Assembly (NCBI GenBank): GCA_030323305.1
Contig: CP106741.1
Span: forward strand, 5,001 to 69,000
Length of the DNA: 64,000 nt
Source: Paenibacillus sp. CC-CFT747
GTDB taxonomy: Bacteria; Bacillota; Bacilli; Paenibacillales; NBRC-103111
Direction of reading: 5' to 3'
The position numbers and the translations under genes were made by a program. The notes beneath the pieces are model-generated. The model was not told where the DNA came from. It worked only from the letters and a program-made list of their open reading frames with translations, and did no database searches. Below are positions 48,741 through 57,874 of this stretch, one piece after another (within the stretch, counting starts at the first letter, position 1; every line of letters begins with the position of its first letter).

Positions 48741-49619
48741 TCAGGCTTTAACCGATCCGATCATCAGTCCTTTAACAAAATGACGCTGCAGAAACGGGTA
48801 GATCATAATAATCGGCACGGTGGCGATGATGATGACCGCCATTTTGATTCCTTCCGGAGAAGAATGCGCCAGATCGCTGAATTGCGAAGAGGATGGATCG
48901 ATCGAGATATCGTCGGTGGTGATCAATTGGCGAAGCTTCACTTGAAGTGGCCACAGATTGGGCTTGTTGATGTAGTAAAGCGCCGATTGAAACGTATTCC
49001 AGTGCCCGACGGCGTAGAAGATTCCCAGTGACGCCATCACCGGCTTGGACAAGGGAAGCACCAGATTCCATAATATTCTCGTTTCCCCGCAGCCGTCGAT
49101 CCGGGAGGAATCGATGAGCTCGCCGGGGATCTGCATGAAGAAGGAGCGCATGACGAAGAAGTTAAAAGCGGAAATGGCTCCCGGAATCATCAAGGACCAT
49201 AGCGAATTCATCATCCCCAGCTCTTTAATGAGAATAAAATTGGGAATAAGCGGGGCGCTGAACACCATCGTAACCAGCACCAGAAGCACGACATACCTGC
49301 GGCCGGCAAATTCCTGCCGCGAAACGGGATAAGCCATCGAGGCGGTGGCGGCCAGGTTGATCAAGGTGCCGAGAACGGTAATGTAAACCGTCACCGCGAA
49401 GGACCGCCAGATGGAGGCATCGCTGAATACATATTGGTAGTTAATCCACGTAAACTCGACCGGCCAGAAGGTGACCTTCCCTGTTGTGACGGCCGTAGAC
49501 GAGCTGAATGACTGGGCCAGAACGTTGATGAAAGGCAGCAGCATGCCTAAAGCGATTAGGGACAGCAGGCTCAGGTTAACCAGTTGAAAAGCCTTCTGGC
49601 CGGAAGTGACTTGGTGCAC
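48741..49619 (-). CDS. LplC-type carbohydrate ABC permease
   Basis: This intact 292-residue membrane subunit has six predicted helices. The EAA loop is ELIDSSRIDGCGETRILW (core SSRIDGCGE), and the C-terminus is FVKGLMIGSVKA, as in the LplC/YtcP group. It follows the LplB-like gene by 12 bases. An ATPase gene is missing, as is usual in this transporter class, which shares a multi-purpose ATPase. Confidence 0.9.
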   Translation of the reverse strand: MHQVTSGQKAFQLVNLSLLSLIALGMLLPFINVLAQSFSSSTAVTTGKVTFWPVEFTWINYQYVFSDASIWRSFAVTVYITVLGTLINLAATASMAYPVSRQEFAGRRYVVLLVLVTMVFSAPLIPNFILIKELGMMNSLWSLMIPGAISAFNFFVMRSFFMQIPGELIDSSRIDGCGETRILWNLVLPLSKPVMASLGIFYAVGHWNTFQSALYYINKPNLWPLQVKLRQLITTDDISIDPSSSQFSDLAHSSPEGIKMAVIIIATVPIIMIYPFLQRHFVKGLMIGSVKA

Positions 49620-49630
49620 AGGGTTCCCTC

Positions 49631-50584
49631 CTAATACAAGCTTTCGCCGGTTGTTTTGCGGCTGAAGAAATTCCCGATCAAGACGAGAACGAGGCCGACC
49701 ACCGATTTGAACAGGCCCATGGCGGTGGTGTAGCTGTACTGCTGCTGAAGCAGACCGGCCTTGTAAATGTACGTATCCAGAATCTCCCCGTTCTCGGTGT
49801 TCAACGGATTCAGAAAGACAATGACCCGCTCGAACCCGAAATCGAGAAATTTCCCGATATGAAGCAGGAAAAGAATCATGATGGTCGGCAGGAGCGAGGG
49901 CAGCGTAATCGCCAACGTCTGCCTCAACCGCCCCGCCCCGTCCACTTCGGCCGCTTCATAGAGGTCCGGGTTAATTCCTGCCAGAGCGGCCAGGTATATG
50001 ATGGTGCCGTAGCCGCTGTCGCGCCAAATGCCGGAGGAAATCAAGATCGACCGGATGTATGATTCCTCTCCGAGGAAATAGACCGGTTCGATTCCCAACC
50101 ATCCCAGAAAATGATTGACGGCACCGGCGGAAGGCGAAAGAATGCCGATCGCGATTCCGCTTACGACGACCCAGGACAGAAAGTGAGGCATGTAGACGAT
50201 GGTCTGCAGTACCCGCTTGTAGAACACGAGCCGGAGCTCATTCAGGAGCAGGGCCAGAACGATGGGGGCGGGAAACGCGATGACCGTATCGTACAATCCG
50301 ATAAGCAGCGTATTCTTTAGAATTCGAAGGAAGTCATAGTGCTCGAACATTTTTCGGAAATGCTCCAGCCCCACCCATTCGCTCCCCGTTATTCCATTAA
50401 AGATGTTGTAGTTCTGAAAAGCGATGATGGAGCCGGCAAGCGGGACATATTTAAATAGCAGGAAATACAGGATTCCGGGCAGGGCCATCACATACAGCGC
50501 CTTGTACTTCCACATATAGGAGGCGAGCTGGCGCTGTGACCGGCTTGCAAGCCGGGCCCGGCCCGCTTCCAGCGGCTTAGCCAC
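49631..50584 (-). CDS. LplB-type carbohydrate ABC permease
   Basis: This intact 317-residue partner permease has a basic N-terminus, the first helix ALPGILYFLLFKYVPLAGSI, and the EAA loop NPDLYEAAEVDGAGRLRQ. The start is a GTG at 50584 that overlaps the end of the tautomerase-like gene by eight bases, so the two are translationally coupled. The N-terminal KYVPLAGSIIAFQNY is typical of the LplB/YtcP-partner group. Confidence 0.9.
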   Translation of the reverse strand: MAKPLEAGRARLASRSQRQLASYMWKYKALYVMALPGILYFLLFKYVPLAGSIIAFQNYNIFNGITGSEWVGLEHFRKMFEHYDFLRILKNTLLIGLYDTVIAFPAPIVLALLLNELRLVFYKRVLQTIVYMPHFLSWVVVSGIAIGILSPSAGAVNHFLGWLGIEPVYFLGEESYIRSILISSGIWRDSGYGTIIYLAALAGINPDLYEAAEVDGAGRLRQTLAITLPSLLPTIMILFLLHIGKFLDFGFERVIVFLNPLNTENGEILDTYIYKAGLLQQQYSYTTAMGLFKSVVGLVLVLIGNFFSRKTTGESLY

Positions 50585-50783
50585 GGGCGATTCCTCCCTG
50601 CTTCACGGCCTGCCTCAAATTCGCAGGAGCCCCTTCGTCAAGGGGAATCTCGTTAAATTCAATAGAGATGAATTCCGGCTCCCGGTCGATAATCCGGGAC
50701 AGCTCCCGGGTAAACACCTTCACGATTTCTTCCTTCTGCCGGCGGGTGCGGCCTTCGTACATTCGAATGCTAATTTGCGGCAT
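50577..50783 (-). CDS. 4-oxalocrotonate tautomerase family protein
   Basis: This 68-residue protein is of the 4-OT/MIF-like family. The start ATG at 50783 leaves PQISIRMYEGR at the N-terminus, so the catalytic proline is residue 2 before methionine removal; GGAG lies upstream. The rest (RRQKEEIVKVFTRELSRI) fits one beta-alpha-beta unit. It is the first gene of the lyase/transport unit and overlaps lplB-like, an unusual place for this family. A role in tautomerising an unsaturated or keto uronate product is an inference. Confidence 0.85.
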   Translation of the reverse strand: MPQISIRMYEGRTRRQKEEIVKVFTRELSRIIDREPEFISIEFNEIPLDEGAPANLRQAVKQGGIARG

Positions 50784-50823
50784 GTCTGTTCTCCTTTCCC
50801 AAGAGGTCCTCAAGTGTACTTTG

Positions 50824-50888
50824 AGTGTAAGCGCATACGAAGGATCAGGCTATGGACTCTCTTGGCTTGGGCTTGTGTTTTTTTTAGG
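50824..50888 (-). promoter_or_regulatory. activator-type promoter of the tautomerase-lplBC unit, with cre-like overlap
   Basis: On the minus strand CCTAAAAAAAACACAAGCC (50888-50870) is followed after 17 bases by a poor -35 (TAGCCT), 17 bases and TACACT (-10, 50829-50824). The element matches that at 48704-48722 in 18 of 19 positions with identical geometry. A cre-like TGTAAGCGCATACG (50826-50839, plus strand) covers the -10, so CcpA could block it. Confidence 0.65.
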
Positions 50889-50931
50889 TCGTATAGTAAG
50901 CACTGCGATTGGATCGAATAAAGGTCAGCAC

Positions 50932-50964
50932 AAAAAACAGCCTGCCCTATCCAGGGCAAGGCTG
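50932..50964 (-). terminator. terminator of the LacI-ABC-PHP operon
   Basis: On the minus strand CAGCCTTGCCCT pairs with AGGGCAGGCTG around GGAT and is followed by TTTTTTG. It begins 18 bases after the stop of the PHP gene. Confidence 0.9.
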
Positions 50965-50982
50965 ATCCTTCATCTTTCCTCT

Positions 50983-51786
50983 TTACATGTCGATTAGGAA
51001 ACGCCGGCGGTTCCGGAAAAGCGCCCACTGCCGGAAGCCCAGCTGCCGCAGGAAGCTGCTGGCTTCCTCATAATCCCGCCCCACCTGCTCCGGCTGGTGG
51101 GCGTCGGAGCCGAAAGTGACCGGCACTCCGTAATGCAGCGCCAGCTCGAGGAGCTCCGCCGATGGGTACCACTCCTCGCACCACTGGTGGGCTCCAGACG
51201 AATTCAATTCGATGGCTACTCCGCACTCGCCAAGCACCTTCATGGTTTGCTCCGTCCGTTCCGTTTTCAGACCATTGAACAACGGCTGGTTCCGTTTCAG
51301 CCCGTCGAGATGCCCCAGGATGTCGAACAGGCCGCTTCGCGCCGCTTGCTGGGTCGTTTCCAGAAAAATTTCTTTTTCCCGCAAAATCTCCTCCTCCGCC
51401 AGTCCCTCCCAACGGCTTTGACGAAAAATGGGGGTGCCGTTCGAATGATGAACCGAGCCGATCACATAATCCAAGGGGGTCTGGCTGTAAATGGAGCGGT
51501 ACAACTCCTGATGCTCCGCAAAGAAATCGGACTCGATTCCCACCAGCACCTCAATTTTATCCTTATATTCCTCCTTCAGCTCCCGGATTTCGCGGATATA
51601 GTGCGGAAACTCGCTTTTGGCCATGGCCGTGTCAGGATGAAGCTGATCCAGGGAGCTGGCAAAGTAAGGGGAATGATCCGATATCCCGATGAATCTCAAG
51701 CCCCCGGCAATGGCCGCTTCAATGTAATGCTTGATTTCTCCGGCCGCATGGCCGCAGCGTCTATGGTGGGTATGCAGATCTAGCAT
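50983..51786 (-). CDS. PHP-domain phosphatase, histidinol-phosphatase (HisJ/HisK) family
   Basis: This intact 267-residue metal-dependent phosphoesterase has the PHP motifs LDLHTHHRRCGHA, IGISDHSPY, GIESDFF, IGSVHH, DILGHLD and VTFGSDAH. The ATG at 51786 has GGAGGG seven bases upstream. The family is named for histidine synthesis, but here it ends a LacI-controlled sugar transport operon with no his genes. A sugar-phosphate substrate is therefore at least as likely. Confidence 0.87.
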   Translation of the reverse strand: MLDLHTHHRRCGHAAGEIKHYIEAAIAGGLRFIGISDHSPYFASSLDQLHPDTAMAKSEFPHYIREIRELKEEYKDKIEVLVGIESDFFAEHQELYRSIYSQTPLDYVIGSVHHSNGTPIFRQSRWEGLAEEEILREKEIFLETTQQAARSGLFDILGHLDGLKRNQPLFNGLKTERTEQTMKVLGECGVAIELNSSGAHQWCEEWYPSAELLELALHYGVPVTFGSDAHQPEQVGRDYEEASSFLRQLGFRQWALFRNRRRFLIDM

Positions 51787-51828
51787 GAACCTTCCCTCCG
51801 AATCCAATAATCTCCTCCGTTTAAGAAA

Positions 51829-51858
51829 GCGGCTGCTTCCTTTACGGAAAACAGCCGC
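51829..51858. other. hairpin between PHP and binding-protein genes
   Basis: GCGGCTG pairs with CAGCCGC and an inner TTCC with GGAA. On the minus strand it is followed by TTTCTTAAA. It follows the binding-protein stop directly and may be a partial terminator or mRNA stabiliser that keeps receptor expression high. Confidence 0.55.
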
Positions 51859-51868
51859 CCGCCCTCTC

Positions 51869-53212
51869 CTACTCGACTTTCAGCTCCGGATAGGCATTCT
51901 TTACCTCTTTTTTGAAATTGGCGGTTACCTGCTCGAACGTTTCCTTGTTGGCGATTCCGTCATTCGCCGCTTTCTTGAACTTGCTGAACACATCCTCGCC
52001 GTACTTATCCGGCTGAATCGCCGGGATCGTCTTCATCATTTCGTAATACGGCTGCAGAATGTTCTGGCTTCCAAAGAAAGGAGACTTGGTCTTCGTTAAG
52101 TTCTCATCATAAACCTTCAGGCTGCTCGGCATATTGCCCGTTTTCTCCAGGTTGTACGACTGCCACTCGGAGCTTGCGATGAATTTGATAAACTCGTACG
52201 CCAGCTCCTTGTTCTTCGACTTCTCGTAAATGCTCCGGTAGGTTCCGCCTTTGTACCAGCCCTTTGGCGTTTTGGCCACCCCATACTTGTCATTGGCTTT
52301 GTTGTCCTTGTTGTCCACATTGTTCCCCGCCCAGGCCGGCATGGCGACCAGCACAACGCCGCCGTCATTCAGAGCGGTGGTCCAGCCCGCTGACAGAAAG
52401 CCGAGCTTAGCATCGACGTCCGCTTCGCGGATTTTCTTCTGGTTTTCGTACGTATCCTTCCATTTCGGATCGATGACCAATGCCCCGTCTTTCACAAACG
52501 GCTGCATGTTGTAGTACTCGATGCCGAAAATATCGCTGTAATGCGAAATCAGCTTAACCTTGCCTCCGCTTTCCGCCGAGACCTTCTTGCCGAGCTCCAG
52601 CACTTTGTCCCAGCTGTTCACCATTTCGCTGATTTTGGCCGGATCGTCGGTTCCCAAGTATTTCTTGGCGTTCTCTTTGATGTACCAGAAGCCGCCCGGG
52701 GAAGAATGGTCCGATATCCCCTTAAGCTTGCCGCTCTTGTCGCGTCCCATCGCCTGGACATAAGGAACGTAATCCTTGACAAGCTCTTCCGCCCCCATGG
52801 CCGACAGGTCCGCCGCAAAAGGCGCATCGATAAACTTGCCGATATACCCTCTCTCCAGGTCAAAAATATCCGGCGCATCCTGCCCGGTCTGCATGGCCGC
52901 CAGCAGCTTCATTTGGTATTGGTCGCCCGGGAAAATTTTCAGATCGACGGTTACCCCCGGGTACTTCTCCATGAATTTGTTCTTCATGTCCTCGACCTGG
53001 CCGGCGAAGGTCCAGATCGTCAGCTTGCCTTCCCATTTCTTCGCCGGATTGGTATTATTAGTAGCAGCAGGCTGGTTGCTTGAATTTGGAGTCGTCCCGG
53101 ACTTTTGTTCATTCGATGAGCCTGCTCCCTGCTTTCCTCCTGAGCATCCCGCGGTTAAGGCGAAGGCCAGCAGAAAGATAACCAATACGTGCAGCGTTCT
53201 CCATGGCTTCAA
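51869..53212 (-). CDS. extracellular sugar-binding lipoprotein
   Basis: This intact 447-residue solute-binding lipoprotein belongs to family 1. The signal ends in FALTAGCSGG, followed by a long N/S/T/P linker and the fold (KLTIWTFAGQVEDMKNKFMEKY; DAPDIFDLERGYIGKFI; SSEWQSYNLEKTGNMPSS). It follows the two permeases at 53309-55049 and should be their receptor. The substrate is unknown. Confidence 0.9.
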   Translation of the reverse strand: MKPWRTLHVLVIFLLAFALTAGCSGGKQGAGSSNEQKSGTTPNSSNQPAATNNTNPAKKWEGKLTIWTFAGQVEDMKNKFMEKYPGVTVDLKIFPGDQYQMKLLAAMQTGQDAPDIFDLERGYIGKFIDAPFAADLSAMGAEELVKDYVPYVQAMGRDKSGKLKGISDHSSPGGFWYIKENAKKYLGTDDPAKISEMVNSWDKVLELGKKVSAESGGKVKLISHYSDIFGIEYYNMQPFVKDGALVIDPKWKDTYENQKKIREADVDAKLGFLSAGWTTALNDGGVVLVAMPAWAGNNVDNKDNKANDKYGVAKTPKGWYKGGTYRSIYEKSKNKELAYEFIKFIASSEWQSYNLEKTGNMPSSLKVYDENLTKTKSPFFGSQNILQPYYEMMKTIPAIQPDKYGEDVFSKFKKAANDGIANKETFEQVTANFKKEVKNAYPELKVE

Positions 53213-53308
53213 TGCGATTCTCCCCTTTCAGATTAACGAACCCTCATCCCTTGCTTCAACCTATCCTTATACGATCCCATCCTCCTCCTTTACGGCATCA
53301 GAAGAATT

Positions 53309-54153
53309 CTATCCTTTCAGAGCACCCGCGGTTACTCCGCTGATGATCCGTTTGGAAGCGGCGGAGAAGAAGACAAGCACAGGCATGATCGAGATGACGA
53401 TGCCTACGTACTGGGCCCCAAAGTCCGAAAAGAACTGTGACCGCACACTCGCAATCATGACGGGGAGCGGCTGTTTCTCGTTATCGAACAAGATGATCAT
53501 CGGGTTAAGGAACTCGTTCCAGTTTCCGATGAAGGTGAAGATCCCCAAAGTCGCGATGGCGGGAACCAGCAGCGGGAGAACCAGGCGATGGTAGATTTGC
53601 CACTCCCCGCATCCGTCTATGCGCCCCGCTTCTATGAGCTCGGTGGAGATCGACGAATCGGCAAACTGCTTCATGAAGAAAATGCCGAAGGCGCTCGCCA
53701 CCGAAGGCAAAATCAAAGGCCAATACGTGTTAAGCAGATGAAAGAAATCCATGAGCTTAAAAAACCGATAATGCCCAGCTGGCCGGGAATCATCATGGTC
53801 CCAAGCACGATCAGGAGAAGCGGTCCCCGTCCCCGGAACGGGAATTTGGAGAAGCCGTAACCGCCGAGAGCCGAGAAGTATAACGTGATGGCCGTCGAGG
53901 TCACCGACAGAATCAGGCTGTTAACGAGCCCCCGCCAGATGTTTACCGTATGGAACAAGCGCTCGTAATTATCCAGGAAGTGGGTACCCGGCAGGAGGAG
54001 CAGCTTCCGGGCGATCTCGGAGTCGGCGTGCGTGGACGTAATGAGCATGCTGTAGAAAGGCAGCAGGCAGACAAAGGCCAGGGCAATCAGAAGAAAATAA
54101 AGAAGAGGATGCAGAATCAGGCGTCCGAACGGACGGGCTTTCTCCGGTTTCAT
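53309..54153 (-). CDS. carbohydrate ABC permease, MalG/CUT1 type (frameshifted)
   Basis: This membrane subunit of about 281 residues has the EAA loop LIEAGRIDGCGEWQIYHR (core EAGRIDGCGEW) and ends in RIISGVTAGALKG. A missing base in the T6 run (plus strand A6 about 53758-53763) splits it; restored it reads GFFKLMDFFHLLNTYWPL. The start ATG at 54153 overlaps the preceding permease stop as ATGA. Confidence 0.87.
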
Positions 54154-55049
54154 ACTCCCTGCCCCTCCCGCTTCAGGATTCGGGTCAGTCCCATGGTGAT
54201 CAGCGTAAAGAAGATAATGATAACAAATATGCCGTAGGCGATTGTGGCTCCATAGCTGTAATCGAATTGCAGGAACGAGGTCTGATACAGAAACATAGAC
54301 ATCGTACGCGTCGCGTTTCGCGGACCGTCCCCCAGCATAAGCGGCGCATCGAACAGCTTCAGTCCGCCGATGACCGATGTAATCAAGGTGAAGAGGAAGA
54401 CCGGTCTCAGCAGAGGAAGGGTTATGTATCTTGCGATTTGAGGCCGGGTCGCCCCGTCCAGCTCCGCCGCCTCGTACAGTTCCAACGGGATGGATTGCAG
54501 GCCGGCGATAAAGATAAGCATATTCAGCCCGAAGTACTGCCAGCAGATGACACTTGCCACTATCAATCGGGAAAGCCAGGGGTCCCCGAACCAATAGACC
54601 GGCTCGTTCACCCAGCCTAAGAACAACAGAACCTTGTTAACGCTTCCGGTCTGCCAGTCGAACATCAGACTGAACATCACCCCAAGCGTAACCGGGGTAA
54701 TGATATGCGGGAAATAGAACACCGCCCGGAAAAAATGCTTGCCTCTGATGAATTTTTCGTTCAGGAGCAGGGCGGTCAGCAAGGCGATCGTCAGCTGGGG
54801 AACAATGGACAGGATCCATATGATCAACGTATTGCCGATCGTCTGAATAAACATATGATCCCGGATCAGTCTCGCATAATTGGCCATTCCGATGAATACG
54901 GGATCGGTAAAGCCGTCCCATTTGTGCAAGCTCAGGGAGAAGGTGTACACAATGGAGGACATATCAAAAAACAGGAAGGAGATAAAGAAGGGACTGATAA
55001 ACAGATAGCCATAATAAGACTTGTCGATTCGATTCCGTTTTCCCAGCAT
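54150..55049 (-). CDS. carbohydrate ABC permease, MalF/CUT1 type
   Basis: This intact 299-residue partner permease has the first helix YLFISPFFISFLFFDM, the EAA loop ELYEAAELDGATRPQIAR, and a C-terminal membrane segment GIFVIIIFFTLITMGL. It begins 15 bases after the LacI gene. With the MalG-type permease and the lipoprotein at 51869 it forms one importer lacking its own ATPase. Confidence 0.9.
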   Translation of the reverse strand: MLGKRNRIDKSYYGYLFISPFFISFLFFDMSSIVYTFSLSLHKWDGFTDPVFIGMANYARLIRDHMFIQTIGNTLIIWILSIVPQLTIALLTALLLNEKFIRGKHFFRAVFYFPHIITPVTLGVMFSLMFDWQTGSVNKVLLFLGWVNEPVYWFGDPWLSRLIVASVICWQYFGLNMLIFIAGLQSIPLELYEAAELDGATRPQIARYITLPLLRPVFLFTLITSVIGGLKLFDAPLMLGDGPRNATRTMSMFLYQTSFLQFDYSYGATIAYGIFVIIIFFTLITMGLTRILKREGQGV

Positions 55050-55064
55050 GGGAACGCCCTCCTT

Positions 55065-56063
55065 CTATAATGGCCCGCAGGACTGCCGGATGACGAGCTC
55101 CGGCTTAAGCAGGCTCAGCCGTTCCTCCGGATCCTCGTTATCGAGCTTCTTCAGCAGCCCTTCGGCTGCCCTTATGCCCATTTCCTTGAAAGGCTGCCGG
55201 ACCGTGGTCAAGGGAGGAAAGACCCAGCCGGCGATGGGAATGTCATCGAATCCCACCACCGAGTAATCGCGGGGGACTTGAAATCCTCTTTCCTGAATAG
55301 CCCGAAGCGCTCCCACGGCCGTGGCATCGCTCGAGGCGACGACGGCGGTAAATCCGCTTCGGCCAAGCAGCGTCTGCATGGAGCGGTAGCCTCCTTCGTT
55401 CGTCCAATCCGTTTCCACCACCCAGTCTTCCCGGTAATCGAGCTGCAGCTCCTCAATCGCCTTCCGGTAGCCTTGATAGCGGAACAGGCTGGCCGCCGTG
55501 TGATCCGGTCCGGTAAGATAGGCAATCTGGCGGTGCCCCAGACGGTGCAAATACGCAACAAGCTCCCGGATGCCGGCCGAATTATCCACATCGACCGCAT
55601 ACAGATCGTCCTGCTCCGCGATATCCCCGATCATTGCCACCGGATAACCGGAGTCCCGGATGGTCTTCACGATCTCCGGCGTACGTTTCCGGAAGCTGAG
55701 GAAGATGAGCCCGTCAACCTGGCCTTCCCGGAACAGATTCAAGAAGGAGGCTTCATCGCGGTAATTGGTCCTCCAGCTTAAGTAGATGCAGTTGTATTCC
55801 TTCTGCTCCACCACCTGCTCAATCCCGCGGATCAAGAGAGAGTAGAAATGGTTGGAAATATCATCGACGACAACTGCAATCGTCTGCGTCCGGTTCAGAA
55901 CGAGCCTTCTCGCGTTCGCGTTGCGATGAAAATTGAGCTCCTCGATCGCCTGCTTCAGGGCTTCCTCCGTCTTCTTCTTCACCTTCTGCCCGTTTAGAAA
56001 GCGGGACACGGTGCTTTTGGAGGTATTCGCCAGGCGGGCGACGTCATGGATGGTCGGATTCAT
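55065..56063 (-). CDS. LacI-family transcriptional regulator
   Basis: This 332-residue repressor has the helix-turn-helix PTIHDVARLANTSKSTVSRFLN, a hinge (FHRNANARRLVLNRT) and an effector domain with VVGFDDIPIAGWVFPPLTTV. I choose the ATG at 56063 because AAGGGGGAAG lies upstream and the helix-turn-helix starts at residue 4; a 33-residue extension with an A/T-rich origin is rejected. Two GGAACGTTCC palindromes lie 42 and 129 bases upstream, so it probably represses itself and the transport genes behind it. Confidence 0.9.
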   Translation of the reverse strand: MNPTIHDVARLANTSKSTVSRFLNGQKVKKKTEEALKQAIEELNFHRNANARRLVLNRTQTIAVVVDDISNHFYSLLIRGIEQVVEQKEYNCIYLSWRTNYRDEASFLNLFREGQVDGLIFLSFRKRTPEIVKTIRDSGYPVAMIGDIAEQDDLYAVDVDNSAGIRELVAYLHRLGHRQIAYLTGPDHTAASLFRYQGYRKAIEELQLDYREDWVVETDWTNEGGYRSMQTLLGRSGFTAVVASSDATAVGALRAIQERGFQVPRDYSVVGFDDIPIAGWVFPPLTTVRQPFKEMGIRAAEGLLKKLDNEDPEERLSLLKPELVIRQSCGPL

Positions 56064-56104
56064 GGCTTCTTCCCCCTTAGCTTCATATAATTCGGTTCCT
56101 ATTT

Positions 56105-56118
56105 TGGGAACGTTCCCA
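56105..56118. promoter_or_regulatory. LacI-type operator 1 (TGGGAACGTTCCCA)
   Basis: This is a perfect 14-bp palindrome with central CG, 42 bases before the LacI start. It is shared with a second copy 87 bp away. Confidence 0.75.
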
Positions 56119-56191
56119 TTTTTGTTGAAAAAAATGAAAATTTGATTTGGATATGTAGACAAACTCCAGGTAATTCGTTAATCATTCCATT

Positions 56192-56205
56192 TGGGAACGT
56201 TCCTA
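56192..56205. promoter_or_regulatory. LacI-type operator 2 (TGGGAACGTTCCTA)
   Basis: It matches operator 1 in 13 of 14 positions. The 87-bp spacing, close to eight helix turns, suits DNA looping by a tetrameric or paired repressor. Confidence 0.7.
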
Positions 56206-56265
56206 TTTACCCGTTACATGAATTTTATTCCAAAAGGATGAAAGCGTCAACATTTTTTTGGGAAA

Positions 56266-56293
56266 CAAAAAAGAACGGACAAGTCCGTTCTTT
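56266..56293 (-). terminator. terminator of the GH140-like operon
   Basis: AAAGAACGGAC pairs with GTCCGTTCTTT around a two-base loop, followed on the minus strand by a T6 run. It lies 90 bases after the GH140-like stop. Confidence 0.85.
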
Positions 56294-56382
56294 CAGTGAG
56301 GATGTTCGAAACCGGCGGTACGAGGATTCCTACCCGTACAGCGCTCCTCCTGCAGCCGTTATTTTCCACTCGTTAACCCCGT

Positions 56383-57857
56383 TTACTCGACCGCCTGAGC
56401 CCGTATCGCCATATACGGTCTGGCAGGCAGGACGACCTTGGTCTTTCCCGAGAACAGCCCCTCAAGAGGCGTAACGGTCCTGTTCCACGTATCGATGATC
56501 TCGATTCGGAAGCTTGCTTCCTCCGGAAGCGGAAGCTCACGATAGGCCGGACGATGAATGCCGTAATACTGCAAATAGTAACGGCCCTCTACGCCAACGG
56601 TCGGCGCGTCGCGGAAGCCTTCGAGCGGCTCGAGCTCCGCCGGGGCTTCTTCCAGCACCGAACGCAGGAAAGCGATCCGTTCCGGGCTTTCGCCGACCAG
56701 CCGGCCCCCTTGGACCACCAGACGATCTCCTCATCGTTCAGATAGGTTTCCCCATGCCCGACATACCCGCCCCGCATAAAGCCGTCCCAGAAACGGGCAG
56801 TCATTTCCTCACCCGTAATGTTGCCCCACCGCTGCGGCAAATTGCCTTCGTAGCAGCATTCGTCCACGACAATCGGCTTCTTGTACAGCTTGCGCCAGGC
56901 CGTTGTCGGCGTCAGCTCCCAATACTGCAGACTGACATGAGTAACCCAAGGCTTGCTGTGGTCGTAAATCGACAATTCGGATGGATCGTACATCTTCGTC
57001 CCGTTATGGATCGACCGCAGGTGCTGGTAGGGGTCTTCTTCCTGCACGATTCGGAATAGCCGGTCCCAGTCGGCCATCGTCTTCTCCTTCATGAAATCAA
57101 ACTCGTTGGCAAGCGACCACCATACGTTGCGGTAGGCGCTCAGACGGGCCATCACGTAGCGCAAATAATAATCGTCCGCGGCCGCACTCATCCGGTCAAA
57201 GCCCCAATGCCCCTTGTCATACGGATGGAACAAGATGAGATCGGCCTCGATGCCGAGCCGCTGCAGCTCTTCTATACGGGCTTCCAGTCCGGCAAAATAA
57301 ACAGGGTTGAACCGTTCCCTATCCCACCCGCCTTCCCGCGAGCCGACAAACGGATAATGCTCCGGATCGTTCAAGTTAAAGCTGTATCGTTTCGGGAAGA
57401 GACACATCCGGATTTTGTTGAAGGGCGATTGCGCCAGGCTGCTCAGCGTCTGCTGCTGCAGAGCCTCGTCCTGGTGCGTCCAGACGTAGCAGGTGGTGCC
57501 GAAGGGGCGGTAAGGCGTCCCGTCTTCGTATTGAAACCGGAGCGAGTCCTTCACCCGTACCGGTCCGTGATTGCCGCTGCCGGGCTTGGAGCAGACGAAA
57601 CGGCCGGAATGCCCGTTCAGTTCAGCGGTGCCGCTCTTCGTTTCGTAGTGCCATTCCCCCTCCGTATCCGGCATGAAACGTATTTTATAGATTCCCTCGC
57701 CGTCGTAAAAGCCCGAAACCGTTATCGTCCGGTGGCCATACCGAAAACTCGCTTCGAGCGATACCTCCTTGAAAGGATTCCCCTCCGCCGGGCCCTCGAG
57801 CGTAATCTCGAAGAGGCCCCAGCGTTCCATCTCCCTGCTGGTCATTGTGCTTATCAT
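56383..57857 (-). CDS. DUF5060/DUF4038 glycoside hydrolase, GH140-like (frameshifted)
   Basis: This probably intracellular glycosidase of about 491 residues has an N-terminal DUF5060 beta domain ([23 protein letters not shown]), a central TIM-barrel (DUF4038, GH140-like) with [21 protein letters not shown] and [12 protein letters not shown], whose glutamate is the likely acid/base, and VVDECCYEG with a candidate nucleophile, and a C-terminal DUF5605-like sandwich. One base is missing in a G5 run near 56707-56711; restored it reads [16 protein letters not shown]. Known GH140 members are apiosidases; the specificity here is not proven. Confidence 0.83.
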
Positions 57858-57874
57858 CCTTTCTCTTCCTCCTG

